Source of the DNA: Deltaproteobacteria bacterium
GTDB lineage: Bacteria > Myxococcota > UBA727 > VGSZ01
DNA length: 64,000 bases
Direction of reading: 5' to 3'
Assembly: GCA_020850995.1 (NCBI GenBank)
Contig: JADZDP010000035.1
Location: forward strand, 1 to 64,000
How positions within the stretch are numbered: position 1 is the stretch's first letter; each line of letters opens with the position of its first letter. The translations under genes and the position numbers were made by a program. Shown here piece after piece: positions 1 to 7,193 of this stretch. The notes beneath the pieces are model-generated. The model worked only from the letters and a program-made list of their open reading frames with translations. It was not told where the DNA came from and made no database searches.

Positions 1-12
1 CCTGCTGCGCGC

Positions 13-101
13 GAGCCGGTGGTGCGACGGCGGCGTCGCGTGCTCGGCACGTGGCTACGGCCACGCGCCTGCGCGTCTCCTTGCCCTCGCACCACCGGCT
101 C
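13..101. repeat. Structured palindromic element
   Basis: A perfect 15-bp inverted repeat lies at 13-27 and 87-101. Inside it, 46-69 forms a hairpin with arms 50-55 and 60-65, a TACG tetraloop closed by C-G, and three further pairs after one mismatch. The rest of the 284 bases before the first gene shows no protein I recognise; the frames open here look like GC-rich noise, although the tail of an upstream gene cannot be excluded. A perfect TTGACA lies at 195-200 but I see no matching -10 box. The element could be a terminator region for an upstream gene, a structured RNA or a small palindromic repeat. Confidence 0.45.
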
Positions 102-284
102 ACGCTCGCGACGGCGCTGCAACCGGATCCGCTCTCTGGAGAGCTCTGGGAGCCACCCGCGCCCCGCCCCCCACCCAAAGGACCGCATGTCGAGTTGACA
201 CGGTTTCAACGAACGTGGGAGGAAGCGCCCCGCACAGCCGCGTGCTTCGCGGCTGCCACGGATCGGACCACCGTCGGGGCAGAC

Positions 285-551
285 ATGACCAAGCTCGGCA
301 AGAAGTTCACGTGCTGGAAGTGCAGCACCAAATTCTACGACCTGAACAAGCCCTCGGCGAAGTGCCCGAAGTGCGGCAGCGATCCCACCGAGGACCCGAA
401 CCGCGGGATGCCCACGGCGGCGGCGCCGGCCTTCGGCAACGAGCTCGTCGAGGAGCCCGACGACGACCTGGTGGAGGAGGCCGGCGAGGAGGAAGAGATC
501 GAAGACGAGCCCCTTGAGGACGAGGCCGCCGCCGGCGACGACGACTACTGA
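285..551 (+). CDS. FYDLN acid domain zinc-ribbon protein (TIGR02300-like)
   Basis: An 88-residue protein with a CWKC...CPKC zinc ribbon at residues 9-29 and the FYDLNKP signature between the two cysteine pairs, followed by a very acidic Glu/Asp tail. This layout is that of the TIGR02300/FYDLN_acid family, common in alpha- and deltaproteobacteria and of unknown function. The ATG at 285 is chosen because family members begin only a few residues before the first CxxC; the longer open frame upstream is low-complexity. The gene stands alone between two palindrome-rich stretches. Family assignment is firm; the role is not known. Confidence 0.85.
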   Translation: MTKLGKKFTCWKCSTKFYDLNKPSAKCPKCGSDPTEDPNRGMPTAAAPAFGNELVEEPDDDLVEEAGEEEEIEDEPLEDEAAAGDDDY

Positions 552-555
552 GGGT

Positions 556-629
556 GCGCGCATGGGGACGTCGATCGCCCTCGCGGCCAGGTAGGGCCCG
601 CGAAGGTCCATCGGCCTCCCCATGCGCGC
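556..629. repeat. Long imperfect hairpin downstream of the FYDLN gene
   Basis: A perfect 13-bp inverted repeat (556-568 with 617-629) encloses further complementary sequence (about 572-590 with 596-613), so almost the whole 74 bp can fold into one hairpin. No U-rich tract follows on either strand, so it is not a classical intrinsic terminator. It occupies part of the 313-base gap between 552 and 864; apart from the palindrome at 639-655 I see nothing else in that gap. Confidence 0.5.
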
Positions 630-638
630 GGCCTCGCG

Positions 639-655
639 ACGGTGCCAGGCACCGT
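639..655. repeat. REP-like palindrome
   Basis: A perfect palindrome with 8-bp arms around a single A (core GGTGCCAGGCACC). Ten bases further on, GCCTGGC can also pair with part of the arm. Palindromes with this core occur as dispersed REP-like units in many bacterial genomes, some linked to TnpA_REP transposases. I noticed no second copy and no transposase in this window, so the class is inferred from the motif alone. Confidence 0.35.
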
Positions 656-864
656 TGAGCCTGGCTTCCCTGCCTCCCGCGCTCGCTCGTGCGACGACGT
701 TCCCCACGCGACGCTCCGGCCTGCACCCAGATCAGGGGCGGGGGCGGGCACGGCGTGCAGCGGTCGTCGGAGCCGCGAGAGGGCCCCAGGGAGGCACGGC
801 CGGCCTTGCCGGGGTCGGAGTGCCCTGCTACGCGACGGCGTCATCTTACCACTCGAGGTCCGCC

Positions 865-999
865 ATGGCGTCCGCGTGCAAGCAAACTGAGACCGTCCGC
901 CACCGCAAGCTGCGTACGCGCGGCAAGGCGCGCAAGAACGCGCTCGAGAACCGCGGCACCACCAAGACGCGCACCGAGCTGTTCGCCGTCAAGGGCTGA
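865..999 (+). CDS. Small basic protein, conserved-looking, unknown function
   Basis: A 44-residue, strongly basic protein (many Lys/Arg, one Cys at position 5) with a KQTETVRHRK start and an ELFAVKG end. The ATG at 865 follows a weak GAGGT ribosome site. It ends 11 bases inside the 3' end of the oppositely oriented rlmB, so the two genes converge and overlap. From memory, similar tiny basic proteins occur in other myxobacteria, but I cannot name a family. The size and composition would fit a nucleic-acid or ribosome-associated protein; that is inference only. Confidence 0.55.
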   Translation: MASACKQTETVRHRKLRTRGKARKNALENRGTTKTRTELFAVKG

Positions 1000-1816
1000 T
1001 GGTCGAGGCGCGCCGCTGGCGCAGCGCCTCGTACAAGAGCACCGTGGCCGCGTCAGCGGCGTTCAAGCTGGTGCCCTTGGCCGCCATGGGGATGGAGACC
1101 ACGAAGTCGCAGGCCTCGCGCGTGAGCCGCCGCAGGCCGCGATCCTCGCCACCCACCACCACCGCCACCGGCCCGCGCAGGTCCACCTGCCACGGCGCCT
1201 GTTCGGCGTCGGCCTCGGCGCCCACCAGCCAGGCGCCCTTGTCTTTGAGCTGATCGAGCGCGCGGCGCAGGTTGCCCACGCGCGCCACCGCCAGGCGCGA
1301 GAGCGCGCCGGCAGCCGCCTTGTGCGCGCTGGCGGTGCAGGCGGCGGCGCGATCCTGCGGCACCACCACCAGCGACGCCCCCAGGGCAAAGGCCGCGCGC
1401 GCCGCTGCTCCCAGGTTGCGCGGATCCTCTACGCCGTCGAGGACCAACGTGAGGTTGGGGGCACGGTCGAGCTCCTCGATGGCGAGGTAGGGATAGGGCG
1501 CGCAGCGCAGCACCGCGCCTTGGTGCACGAGGCCGCGCCCGGCCAGCGTGTCGAGCGTGGCGGCGTCGACCTCTTCGACAGGAACCCCGCTGCGCCGCGC
1601 CAGCTGCGTCACGGGCGCCGACGCCGCGCCGCCCTGCACGTAGAGGCGCTCGGCGCGCGCGCGCTGGTGCTCGAGCACGGCCTCCACGGGGTGGCGCCCC
1701 ACCACGCACAGCTCGGGGTCGAGGGTTGAGGCGGGCGTGCCCGATCGCTGCTGGCGCGGCGGGCGGGCCGCCGGGCGCTGCTGCGCGCGTGGCCCTGGGC
1801 GCGGCGGGCGCCTCAC
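989..1816 (-). CDS. rlmB: TrmH/SpoU-family 23S rRNA 2'-O-methyltransferase, RlmB-like
   Basis: A 275-residue SPOUT methyltransferase. RlmB methylates the ribose of G2251 in the 23S rRNA P-loop with SAM. Residues from about 40 carry the substrate-binding domain (VVGRHPVEAVLEH), and the C-terminal half has all three SPOUT motifs: LDGVEDPRNLGAAAR, VVVGGEDRGLRRL and IPMAAKGTSLNAADAA, which form the trefoil knot. The start is a GTG at 1816 that overlaps the pyrF stop (GTGA), implying translational coupling; it adds about 35 Arg/Pro/Gln-rich residues absent from the usual 245-residue enzyme. A later GTG just before the first domain is possible. Last gene of the Hsp70-J-pyrF-rlmB operon. Confidence 0.85.
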   Translation of the reverse strand: MRRPPRPGPRAQQRPAARPPRQQRSGTPASTLDPELCVVGRHPVEAVLEHQRARAERLYVQGGAASAPVTQLARRSGVPVEEVDAATLDTLAGRGLVHQGAVLRCAPYPYLAIEELDRAPNLTLVLDGVEDPRNLGAAARAAFALGASLVVVPQDRAAACTASAHKAAAGALSRLAVARVGNLRRALDQLKDKGAWLVGAEADAEQAPWQVDLRGPVAVVVGGEDRGLRRLTREACDFVVSIPMAAKGTSLNAADAATVLLYEALRQRRASTISP

Positions 1817-2559
1817 GCGCGCGCCTGCAGGCCTTGCGCGATCTCGTCGAGCAGGCGGGCGGCGGCGTCGGCTGGATCGGGCGCCGAGCGAATGGGACGA
1901 CCCACCACCACGATGTCCGCGCCGTCCTTGACGGCCTCGAAGGCGCTGGCGGTGCGCGCCTGATCGTCGCGCGCGGGCCCCGCGTCCTTGCTGCGGATCC
2001 CGGGGCACACGATGGCGAGCTCGGAGCCACAGGCCTGGCGCACCAGCGCGGCCTCTTCGGGCGAGCACACCACGCCAAACAGCCCCGCGTCACGGGCCAG
2101 GCGCGCCAAGCGCACCACCACCTCGTCGGGACCGCCCGAAAAGCCCACCGCGGCCAGCTCGTTGCCCGTGAGGTGCGTGAGCGCCGTGACCGCCAACAGG
2201 CGCGTGCTCGACGCGCCCGGGATCATGGTCTTGCCCGCCAGCGCCGACTGCGCGGCCTTGAGCATGGCCGGCCCGCCAGAGGCGTGCACCGTGAGCAGCG
2301 CCACCTCGTGGCGCGCGGCCGCCTGCACGGCGCCCATCACGGTGTTGGGGATGTCGTGCAGCTTGAGGTCGAGGAAGACATCGACGTCCTCCTTGGCCAG
2401 CGCCGTGAGGATGGCGGGCCCAACCGCCGTGTAGAGCTCGAGCCCGACCTTGAAGGTGCCCACGGCGCCGCGCGTGCGGCGCACGAGATCGAGCGCGCTG
2501 TCGAGGTCGGGCGTGTCGAGGGCCAGCGCGAGGCGCTTGGCGAGCGGCAGGTCGACCAT
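1813..2559 (-). CDS. pyrF: Orotidine 5'-phosphate decarboxylase
   Basis: This 248-residue TIM-barrel enzyme converts OMP to UMP in the last step of de novo pyrimidine synthesis. The start ALALDTPD gives the first binding Asp, and the catalytic block DLKLHDIPNTV carries the Asp-Lys-x-x-Asp charged network. The phosphate-binding C-terminal region (VCPGIR and VVGRPI) is intact. The ATG at 2559 leaves 4 bases after the J-protein stop; a GTG at 2571 would overlap that stop instead. The gene sits between the J-domain gene and rlmB with overlaps on one or both sides, so it is co-transcribed with them. Confidence 0.93.
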   Translation of the reverse strand: MVDLPLAKRLALALDTPDLDSALDLVRRTRGAVGTFKVGLELYTAVGPAILTALAKEDVDVFLDLKLHDIPNTVMGAVQAAARHEVALLTVHASGGPAMLKAAQSALAGKTMIPGASSTRLLAVTALTHLTGNELAAVGFSGGPDEVVVRLARLARDAGLFGVVCSPEEAALVRQACGSELAIVCPGIRSKDAGPARDDQARTASAFEAVKDGADIVVVGRPIRSAPDPADAAARLLDEIAQGLQARA

Positions 2560-2563
2560 CCGC

Positions 2564-3103
2564 TCAGCCACCCTTCCGCTTTTTGTCGAGGTCGGCGAGC
2601 AACGCCTTCAGCTCCGAGTTGCTGGGCTCGAGCATCGCCGCCGTCTGGATGCCCTTGTACGCCTTGTCCCATTGGCTCTTCTTCATGTCGAGTAGTGCCG
2701 CCTGGTAGAGCTGCTCACCCTTGGGCGTCTTGGCGACCTTGGTCGCCTGCTTCGCTTGCTCCTTCTGCTCGGTCTCGCTCTCCTCGGTGAAGCGCAGCTT
2801 CTTGGCGCGATCGGGGCCGCTGATGTCGGCGAGGTACTTGATGCGCTTCTTCTCGTCCTTGAGGATGGTGTATGCCTCGGTGACCCGCTTGTAGATCTTG
2901 TGCACCGCAGCCTTGGTGACCTCGTCAGTGATGTGGAAGAACTTGTCGGGGTGCAGCGCGCGCGACAGGCCGTAGTAACTGTCGCGGATCTGGTTGCCCG
3001 CGGCGGTGTTCGGCAAGTTGAGCACCTGGAAGTAGTCGAGCCCGTCGATGGTGGCGGCGAGCTGCTGCAGTTGCGGCCAAAACTGCGGCTGCGTGTAGTC
3101 CAT
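2564..3103 (-). CDS. J-domain co-chaperone with C-terminal TPR-like region
   Basis: A 179-residue protein. Residues about 20-90 form a J domain with the HPD motif at 51-53 followed by KFF; this loop stimulates the ATPase of Hsp70 proteins. After a Lys/Glu/Gln-rich linker (about 100-130), residues 130-175 look like one TPR-type helical hairpin. It lacks the G/F region, zinc fingers and client-binding domains of DnaJ. It starts 3 bases after the lidless Hsp70 gene, so it is very probably the dedicated partner of that protein. Such short J-TPR proteins are frequent in myxobacteria; the client is unknown. Confidence 0.85.
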   Translation of the reverse strand: MDYTQPQFWPQLQQLAATIDGLDYFQVLNLPNTAAGNQIRDSYYGLSRALHPDKFFHITDEVTKAAVHKIYKRVTEAYTILKDEKKRIKYLADISGPDRAKKLRFTEESETEQKEQAKQATKVAKTPKGEQLYQAALLDMKKSQWDKAYKGIQTAAMLEPSNSELKALLADLDKKRKGG

Positions 3104-3106
3104 GGG

Positions 3107-4702
3107 CTACTCCTGGTGCAGCGCGCCGCGCGCGATCTCGGTCTCCGCGTTGCGCGCCTGCGCCGCGGCGATGTCGGCTTCGCTCATGCCACCGGAGAGC
3201 GTGATGGTGGTGGAGGCCTTCTGGCCGGTCTCGACGTCGCGCGCCGAGACATTGACCAGGCCGTCAGTGTCGATCTCGAAGGTGACCTCGACCTTGACCA
3301 TGCCGCGCGGGGCGGGGCGCAGGCCGCCGAATTCGAACTCGCCGAGGAGCTGGCACTCCGAGGCCTTGCGGCTCTCGCCCTGGTAGATGCGGATCTTGAC
3401 CTTCTCCTGGTTGTCGGCTGCGGTGACGAAGGTGCGCGTGCGGTCGATGGGGATCGACGTGTTCCGATCGATGACCGGCTCGGTGTAGTCGCCCACCGTG
3501 CCGAGGCGCAGGGTCTGCGGCGTGACGTCGAGCAGGAAGGTGTTGGTGTCTTGGTCGAGCAGCGCATCGGCCTGAATGGCGGCCCCCAGGGCCACCACCA
3601 GATCGGGATCGACGTCGGTGTTGGGCTCGCGCTGGAAATAGTGGCGCACCGAGTTGGTGATGATGGGCAGGCGCGTGGGGCCGCCCACCAGGATGACGCC
3701 GTCGACCTCGGCCGCCGTCAGCCGCGCCGACTGCAGCGCCTCGTCGCACACCTTGAAGGTGCGCTGCACCAAGTCCATCACCATCTGGTTGAACTGCGAG
3801 CGCGTGAGCTGCAGGTCGAGCTCGAAGGCATTGCCCTGCTTGTCGTTGATCAGGTGCGGGATGTGGATGGCGACGCGATCGCGCTCCGACAGCTCGATCT
3901 TGGCCCGCTCGGCGGCATCTTTGATCTTGGAGAGCGCCAGGCGGTCGCGCGCGGCGTCGATGCCGGTCTGCTGCTGAAACTGCTGCAGCATCCACTGCAT
4001 GATGCGCTGGTCGAAGTCGTCACCACCGAGATAGGTGTCGCCCTGCGTCGACAGCACCTCGAAGACGTCCTCGCCGATCTGCAGGATCGAGATATCGAAG
4101 GTACCGCCGCCGAGGTCGTAGACCCCGACCTTCTGATTGAGGTTCTGGCCGAAGCCGTAGGCGAGCGCGGCCGCGGTGGGCTCGTTCAAGATCCGCAGCA
4201 CTTCGAGGCCGGCGATGCGCCCGGCGTTCTTGGTCTCTTGGCGCTGGTTGTCGTTGAAATTGGCGGGCACCGTGATCACCGCCTGGGTGACCGAGTGGCC
4301 CACGTGCGCCTCGACGATGGCGCGCATCTCCTTCAGGATCATCGCCGCGATCTCGGGCAGCGAGTACACCTTGTCGCGCACCTTGACGCGCACGGAGTTG
4401 TTCGGCCCCTCGACGATGTCGTAGCTGCACACCGTCAACGCCTTCTTCACCTCTTCGGAGAAGAAGTACCTGCCGATGAGGCGCTTCGACGAGGAGATCG
4501 CCGTCTTCGGGCTGGTGATGATGTGCTTCTTGGCGTCGTTGCCGACGACGATGGCGCCGTCATCGAGGAAGGTGACCACCGAGGCATGGGTGCGCTCGCC
4601 CCACTCGTTGGCGATCACCTTGGGCACACCGTCCTCAACGATAGCGACGCAGCTGTTGCTGGTACCGAGGTCGATGCCCATCGCGATCTGTCTGCCAGCC
4701 AT
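3107..4702 (-). CDS. Hsp70-family chaperone lacking the C-terminal lid
   Basis: A 531-residue DnaK relative. The nucleotide-binding domain is complete: phosphate 1 motif GIDLGTSNS at 9-17, phosphate 2 motif VYDLGGGTFD, adenosine motif ILVGGPTRLP. The beta substrate-binding domain follows at about 390-505 (FEFGGLRPAPRG, FEIDTDGLVNVSA). The sequence then ends within about 30 residues, whereas DnaK runs to about 640, so the alpha-helical lid and the EEVD-like tail are missing. It is therefore a specialised Hsp70 rather than the housekeeping DnaK. It heads an operon with its own J protein, pyrF and rlmB. Confidence 0.88.
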   Translation of the reverse strand: MAGRQIAMGIDLGTSNSCVAIVEDGVPKVIANEWGERTHASVVTFLDDGAIVVGNDAKKHIITSPKTAISSSKRLIGRYFFSEEVKKALTVCSYDIVEGPNNSVRVKVRDKVYSLPEIAAMILKEMRAIVEAHVGHSVTQAVITVPANFNDNQRQETKNAGRIAGLEVLRILNEPTAAALAYGFGQNLNQKVGVYDLGGGTFDISILQIGEDVFEVLSTQGDTYLGGDDFDQRIMQWMLQQFQQQTGIDAARDRLALSKIKDAAERAKIELSERDRVAIHIPHLINDKQGNAFELDLQLTRSQFNQMVMDLVQRTFKVCDEALQSARLTAAEVDGVILVGGPTRLPIITNSVRHYFQREPNTDVDPDLVVALGAAIQADALLDQDTNTFLLDVTPQTLRLGTVGDYTEPVIDRNTSIPIDRTRTFVTAADNQEKVKIRIYQGESRKASECQLLGEFEFGGLRPAPRGMVKVEVTFEIDTDGLVNVSARDVETGQKASTTITLSGGMSEADIAAAQARNAETEIARGALHQE

Positions 4703-4849
4703 GACGCGCCCTCCTGGGCGTGCGCAGCATCGAAAGGGTGACGCACCGCTGTCAACCGTGCAGCGGGCGAAAGAGAACGAATCGGGGGGCTGTTGCGTTC
4801 AAGGTGAGGACACGGCAGCGCGAAACCGGCGTAGGGGCTTGCTTCTTGC

Positions 4850-4855
4850 TAGAAT
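4850..4855 (+). promoter_or_regulatory. Possible -10 box for the amidotransferase-like gene
   Basis: TAGAAT lies 20 bases before the ATG at 4875 within the 172-base divergent gap that must also hold the Hsp70 promoter. The -35 position 17 bases upstream (CGGCGT) is poor, so this is a weak call. A GGAGG ribosome site at 4863-4867 sits between it and the ATG. No HrcA/CIRCE-type inverted repeat is visible in the gap. Confidence 0.25.
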
Positions 4856-4874
4856 CAAGCTGCGGAGGGCGGCG

Positions 4875-5720
4875 ATGGTTGGTGTGCGAGCGCTCGGCTT
4901 GATGTGCAACGACCCCCAACGGGGCGTCGTGGCGCTGCACGAGCTCGGTGGCATCGCCTCGCTGCCGGCGGACGCCGACGCCATCGGCACCGCGTGTATC
5001 GTCGACGGCGCGGCGCTGCTGTCGCGGTCGCCCACGGTGGCGACAGAATCGAGCCTGGCGCAGACGGTGGGGCCCCTGCAGGGCCGATGTGCGGTGGTGC
5101 AGGTGCGTGTGCGCGACGAGCTGCGGCCCACGGGCCCCTCGGGCGCCGCAAGCCAGGGGCCGTTCCGCGCGCGCAGCTACGCCGCCGCGGTCATCGGCGG
5201 CCCACAAGACGCTGACGGCGCCTCGGCCAGCCGGGAGCGCCTCTTGGCCGGTGTCCCCGACTTCCTGCGCCGCTTCGTCGGTGGGCATGCGGAGGGCGAG
5301 GCGCTGTTCATCGCCATCCTCGCGCGCCTCCACGACCTCGGCGGGCTCGAGTCGCCGCACGACAACGGCGGCAAGCTCGCCCAGGCGGCGCGCGAGGTGG
5401 TGGCCGCGGCTGGCAGCGCCCCGCGCCAGGTCACCCTCACCAACGGCGTCGAGCTGGTGCATGTCGCCATGGGGCTGCCCTCGGCGGTGGTCGTGCTGGC
5501 TGCTCTGTCGGAGGCTACGGCGACGCGCGTGGATCCCACGCTCGCCGACTCGTCCATGGGGCGGGAGCGCCTGCGCAGGTTCCGCGGCGTCGTCACCCTC
5601 GGTGGCCTCGACGCGCCGCTCAAGGCTGGAGCGCCCATGCCCGACAAAGCCACCCTGCAGGTGCTGCCCGACAGCGCCGCGCTCTTGGTGGCGCGCGACC
5701 TGAGCATCCGCGTGCTCTGA
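4875..5720 (+). CDS. Class II glutamine amidotransferase-like protein without the N-terminal Cys
   Basis: This 281-residue protein resembles the YafJ-type glutamine amidotransferase fold: a start of the form xxxALGLMCNDPQR, a central segment RSYAAAVIGGP, a GHAEGEALFIAILARL stretch matching the GxTDSExxF region, and a TNGVELVHVAMG strand. In active enzymes the start Met is removed and Cys at position 2 is the nucleophile. Here the protein begins MVGVR, with the nearest Cys at 11, so amide hydrolysis by the usual route looks lost. GGAGG at 4863-4867 supports the ATG at 4875. The family call rests on pattern matching and is moderate. It stands alone between the divergent Hsp70 operon and the two-component pair. 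Confidence 0.5.
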   Translation: MVGVRALGLMCNDPQRGVVALHELGGIASLPADADAIGTACIVDGAALLSRSPTVATESSLAQTVGPLQGRCAVVQVRVRDELRPTGPSGAASQGPFRARSYAAAVIGGPQDADGASASRERLLAGVPDFLRRFVGGHAEGEALFIAILARLHDLGGLESPHDNGGKLAQAAREVVAAAGSAPRQVTLTNGVELVHVAMGLPSAVVVLAALSEATATRVDPTLADSSMGRERLRRFRGVVTLGGLDAPLKAGAPMPDKATLQVLPDSAALLVARDLSIRVL

Positions 5721-5777
5721 GAGGCCGCGGACGCAAACCGGATTGTTCCACGCAGGAGGCGGCGCTAAGGCGAGGTC

Positions 5778-7193
5778 ATGGCCGCGCTGCGCCGCATCCT
5801 CGTCGTCGACGATTCGCCGACCATCCGTCGGGTGGTGTCGCAGGTGCTACGGCAGGCGGGCTACGACGTGGCCACCGCCGACGACGCCGAAGCGGGCATC
5901 CAAGAGGCGCGCGCGGTCAAGCCCGATCTCATCCTGCTCGACTTCGTCATGCCGGGCATGAACGGCTACCAGTTCGTCAAGCGCCTCGACGCCGAGGACG
6001 TGAGCGAGGCGCCCATCGTGCTCATGACCACGCGCACGGATCAGGTGCCCGAGGGCGCGCTGCGCGCGCTCGGCGTGGTCGATTCGATCACCAAGCCCTT
6101 CTCGCCCGACGCCATCCTCGCGGTGGTGGCGCACTGTCTCGAAAAGCACGGCGGTCAGCAGCGCGCCGAGACGACGCGCGTGACCTCGCTGGCCCACGCC
6201 GACCACGTGCCCGATCCAGGGGCCGGCGACAGCGCGGGCACCCCGGGTCGCGCCGATGACGTGCTGCGCACCGTGGCACGCTTGCTCGTCGACGCGCTCG
6301 GCGCCCGCGGCGTCGACGACGCCGACGCGGTCGCCACCTCGATCTGCGCCGATCTGCGGGCGGGCCTGCCCGCCGTGCCGCTGCACGAAGCCCTGCCGTT
6401 GCCGCGCCCCTGCCTGGCGGGTGACCTGGCGGCCGTGCCGCTGCCCGAGGTGCTGCAGCTCCTCAAGTTCCAAGGACAGACCGGCGTGTTGCTGGTGGCG
6501 CTCACGAACGCGGCAAGCCCGCCACGCTTCGAGATCGCGGTGCGCCACGGCATGATCGTGGGCGTGCGCGCACGCGACGTGCGCAGCGATCTGCTGCTCG
6601 GCAACTACTTCCTCGCCGGCGGCCTCGTGTCGCGCGCCCAACTCGACGCCGTGCTGCACAAGCCAAGCGCGGCGCCCATCGGTCAGCGCTTGGTGGAGGC
6701 CGGGCTCGTCACCACCGAGCAACTGCGCCGCTGCGTGGGCGCGCAAGCGCAAGACCTGATGACCGAGGTGTTGCGCGCGCGCCACGGCGTGTTCGGCCTG
6801 CGCCGCGGCGACGATCTGATCGAGCCGCCGGTGATCTCGCCGGGCTTCTCCGTCGACGGCATGCTGTTCGAGGCGCTGCGGCGCATCGACGAGTGGGCGG
6901 TGATCGAGACCCAAGTGCCGCACCTGGACGCGCGCTTCGCGCTCATGTCCGACGACATCACCGACTTGGCGCCCGACGAGCTCGAGGTGCTGTCGGTGTT
7001 CAAAGACGGCGAGGTGCTCAGCGTGCGTGACGTGCTGCGCGTCGCCAGCCTGCGCGCCTTCGACGCCTGCCGCCTGCTCTATCGCCTGTGCATGGTGCGC
7101 CGTCTGGTGCGCATCGACGACGGCCCAGCGGCCAACCTGGTCGACGACGCGGGCGAGGGCGCGCGCGCACGCTCCTCGGGGGCGAGCGCGTGA
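5778..7193 (+). CDS. Response regulator with C-terminal DUF4388 (PATAN) domain
   Basis: A 471-residue protein. Residues 1-125 form a receiver domain with the acidic pair Asp11-Asp12, phospho-acceptor Asp55 (LLDFVMPG) and the conserved Lys in SITKPF. After a linker with a short Ala/Asp-rich helix, residues about 210-460 carry a DUF4388 module (starting GDLAAVPLPEVLQLLKFQGQTG) of the kind common in delta-proteobacterial regulators, with no DNA-binding domain. It is followed by the HAMP sensor with a GTGA overlap, so the two are translated together. DUF4388 regulators are linked to motility and surface sensing in some species; here the output is not known. Confidence 0.85.
   Translation: MAALRRILVVDDSPTIRRVVSQVLRQAGYDVATADDAEAGIQEARAVKPDLILLDFVMPGMNGYQFVKRLDAEDVSEAPIVLMTTRTDQVPEGALRALGVVDSITKPFSPDAILAVVAHCLEKHGGQQRAETTRVTSLAHADHVPDPGAGDSAGTPGRADDVLRTVARLLVDALGARGVDDADAVATSICADLRAGLPAVPLHEALPLPRPCLAGDLAAVPLPEVLQLLKFQGQTGVLLVALTNAASPPRFEIAVRHGMIVGVRARDVRSDLLLGNYFLAGGLVSRAQLDAVLHKPSAAPIGQRLVEAGLVTTEQLRRCVGAQAQDLMTEVLRARHGVFGLRRGDDLIEPPVISPGFSVDGMLFEALRRIDEWAVIETQVPHLDARFALMSDDITDLAPDELEVLSVFKDGEVLSVRDVLRVASLRAFDACRLLYRLCMVRRLVRIDDGPAANLVDDAGEGARARSSGASA

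Noticed and set aside
195..200. Perfect TTGACA as promoter for the FYDLN gene
   Set aside because: No -10 box at 16-18 bases; kept only as a note.
51..284. N-terminal extension of the FYDLN protein from an upstream GTG at 51
   Set aside because: The extension covers a palindrome, is low-complexity and is not found before the zinc ribbon in this family.
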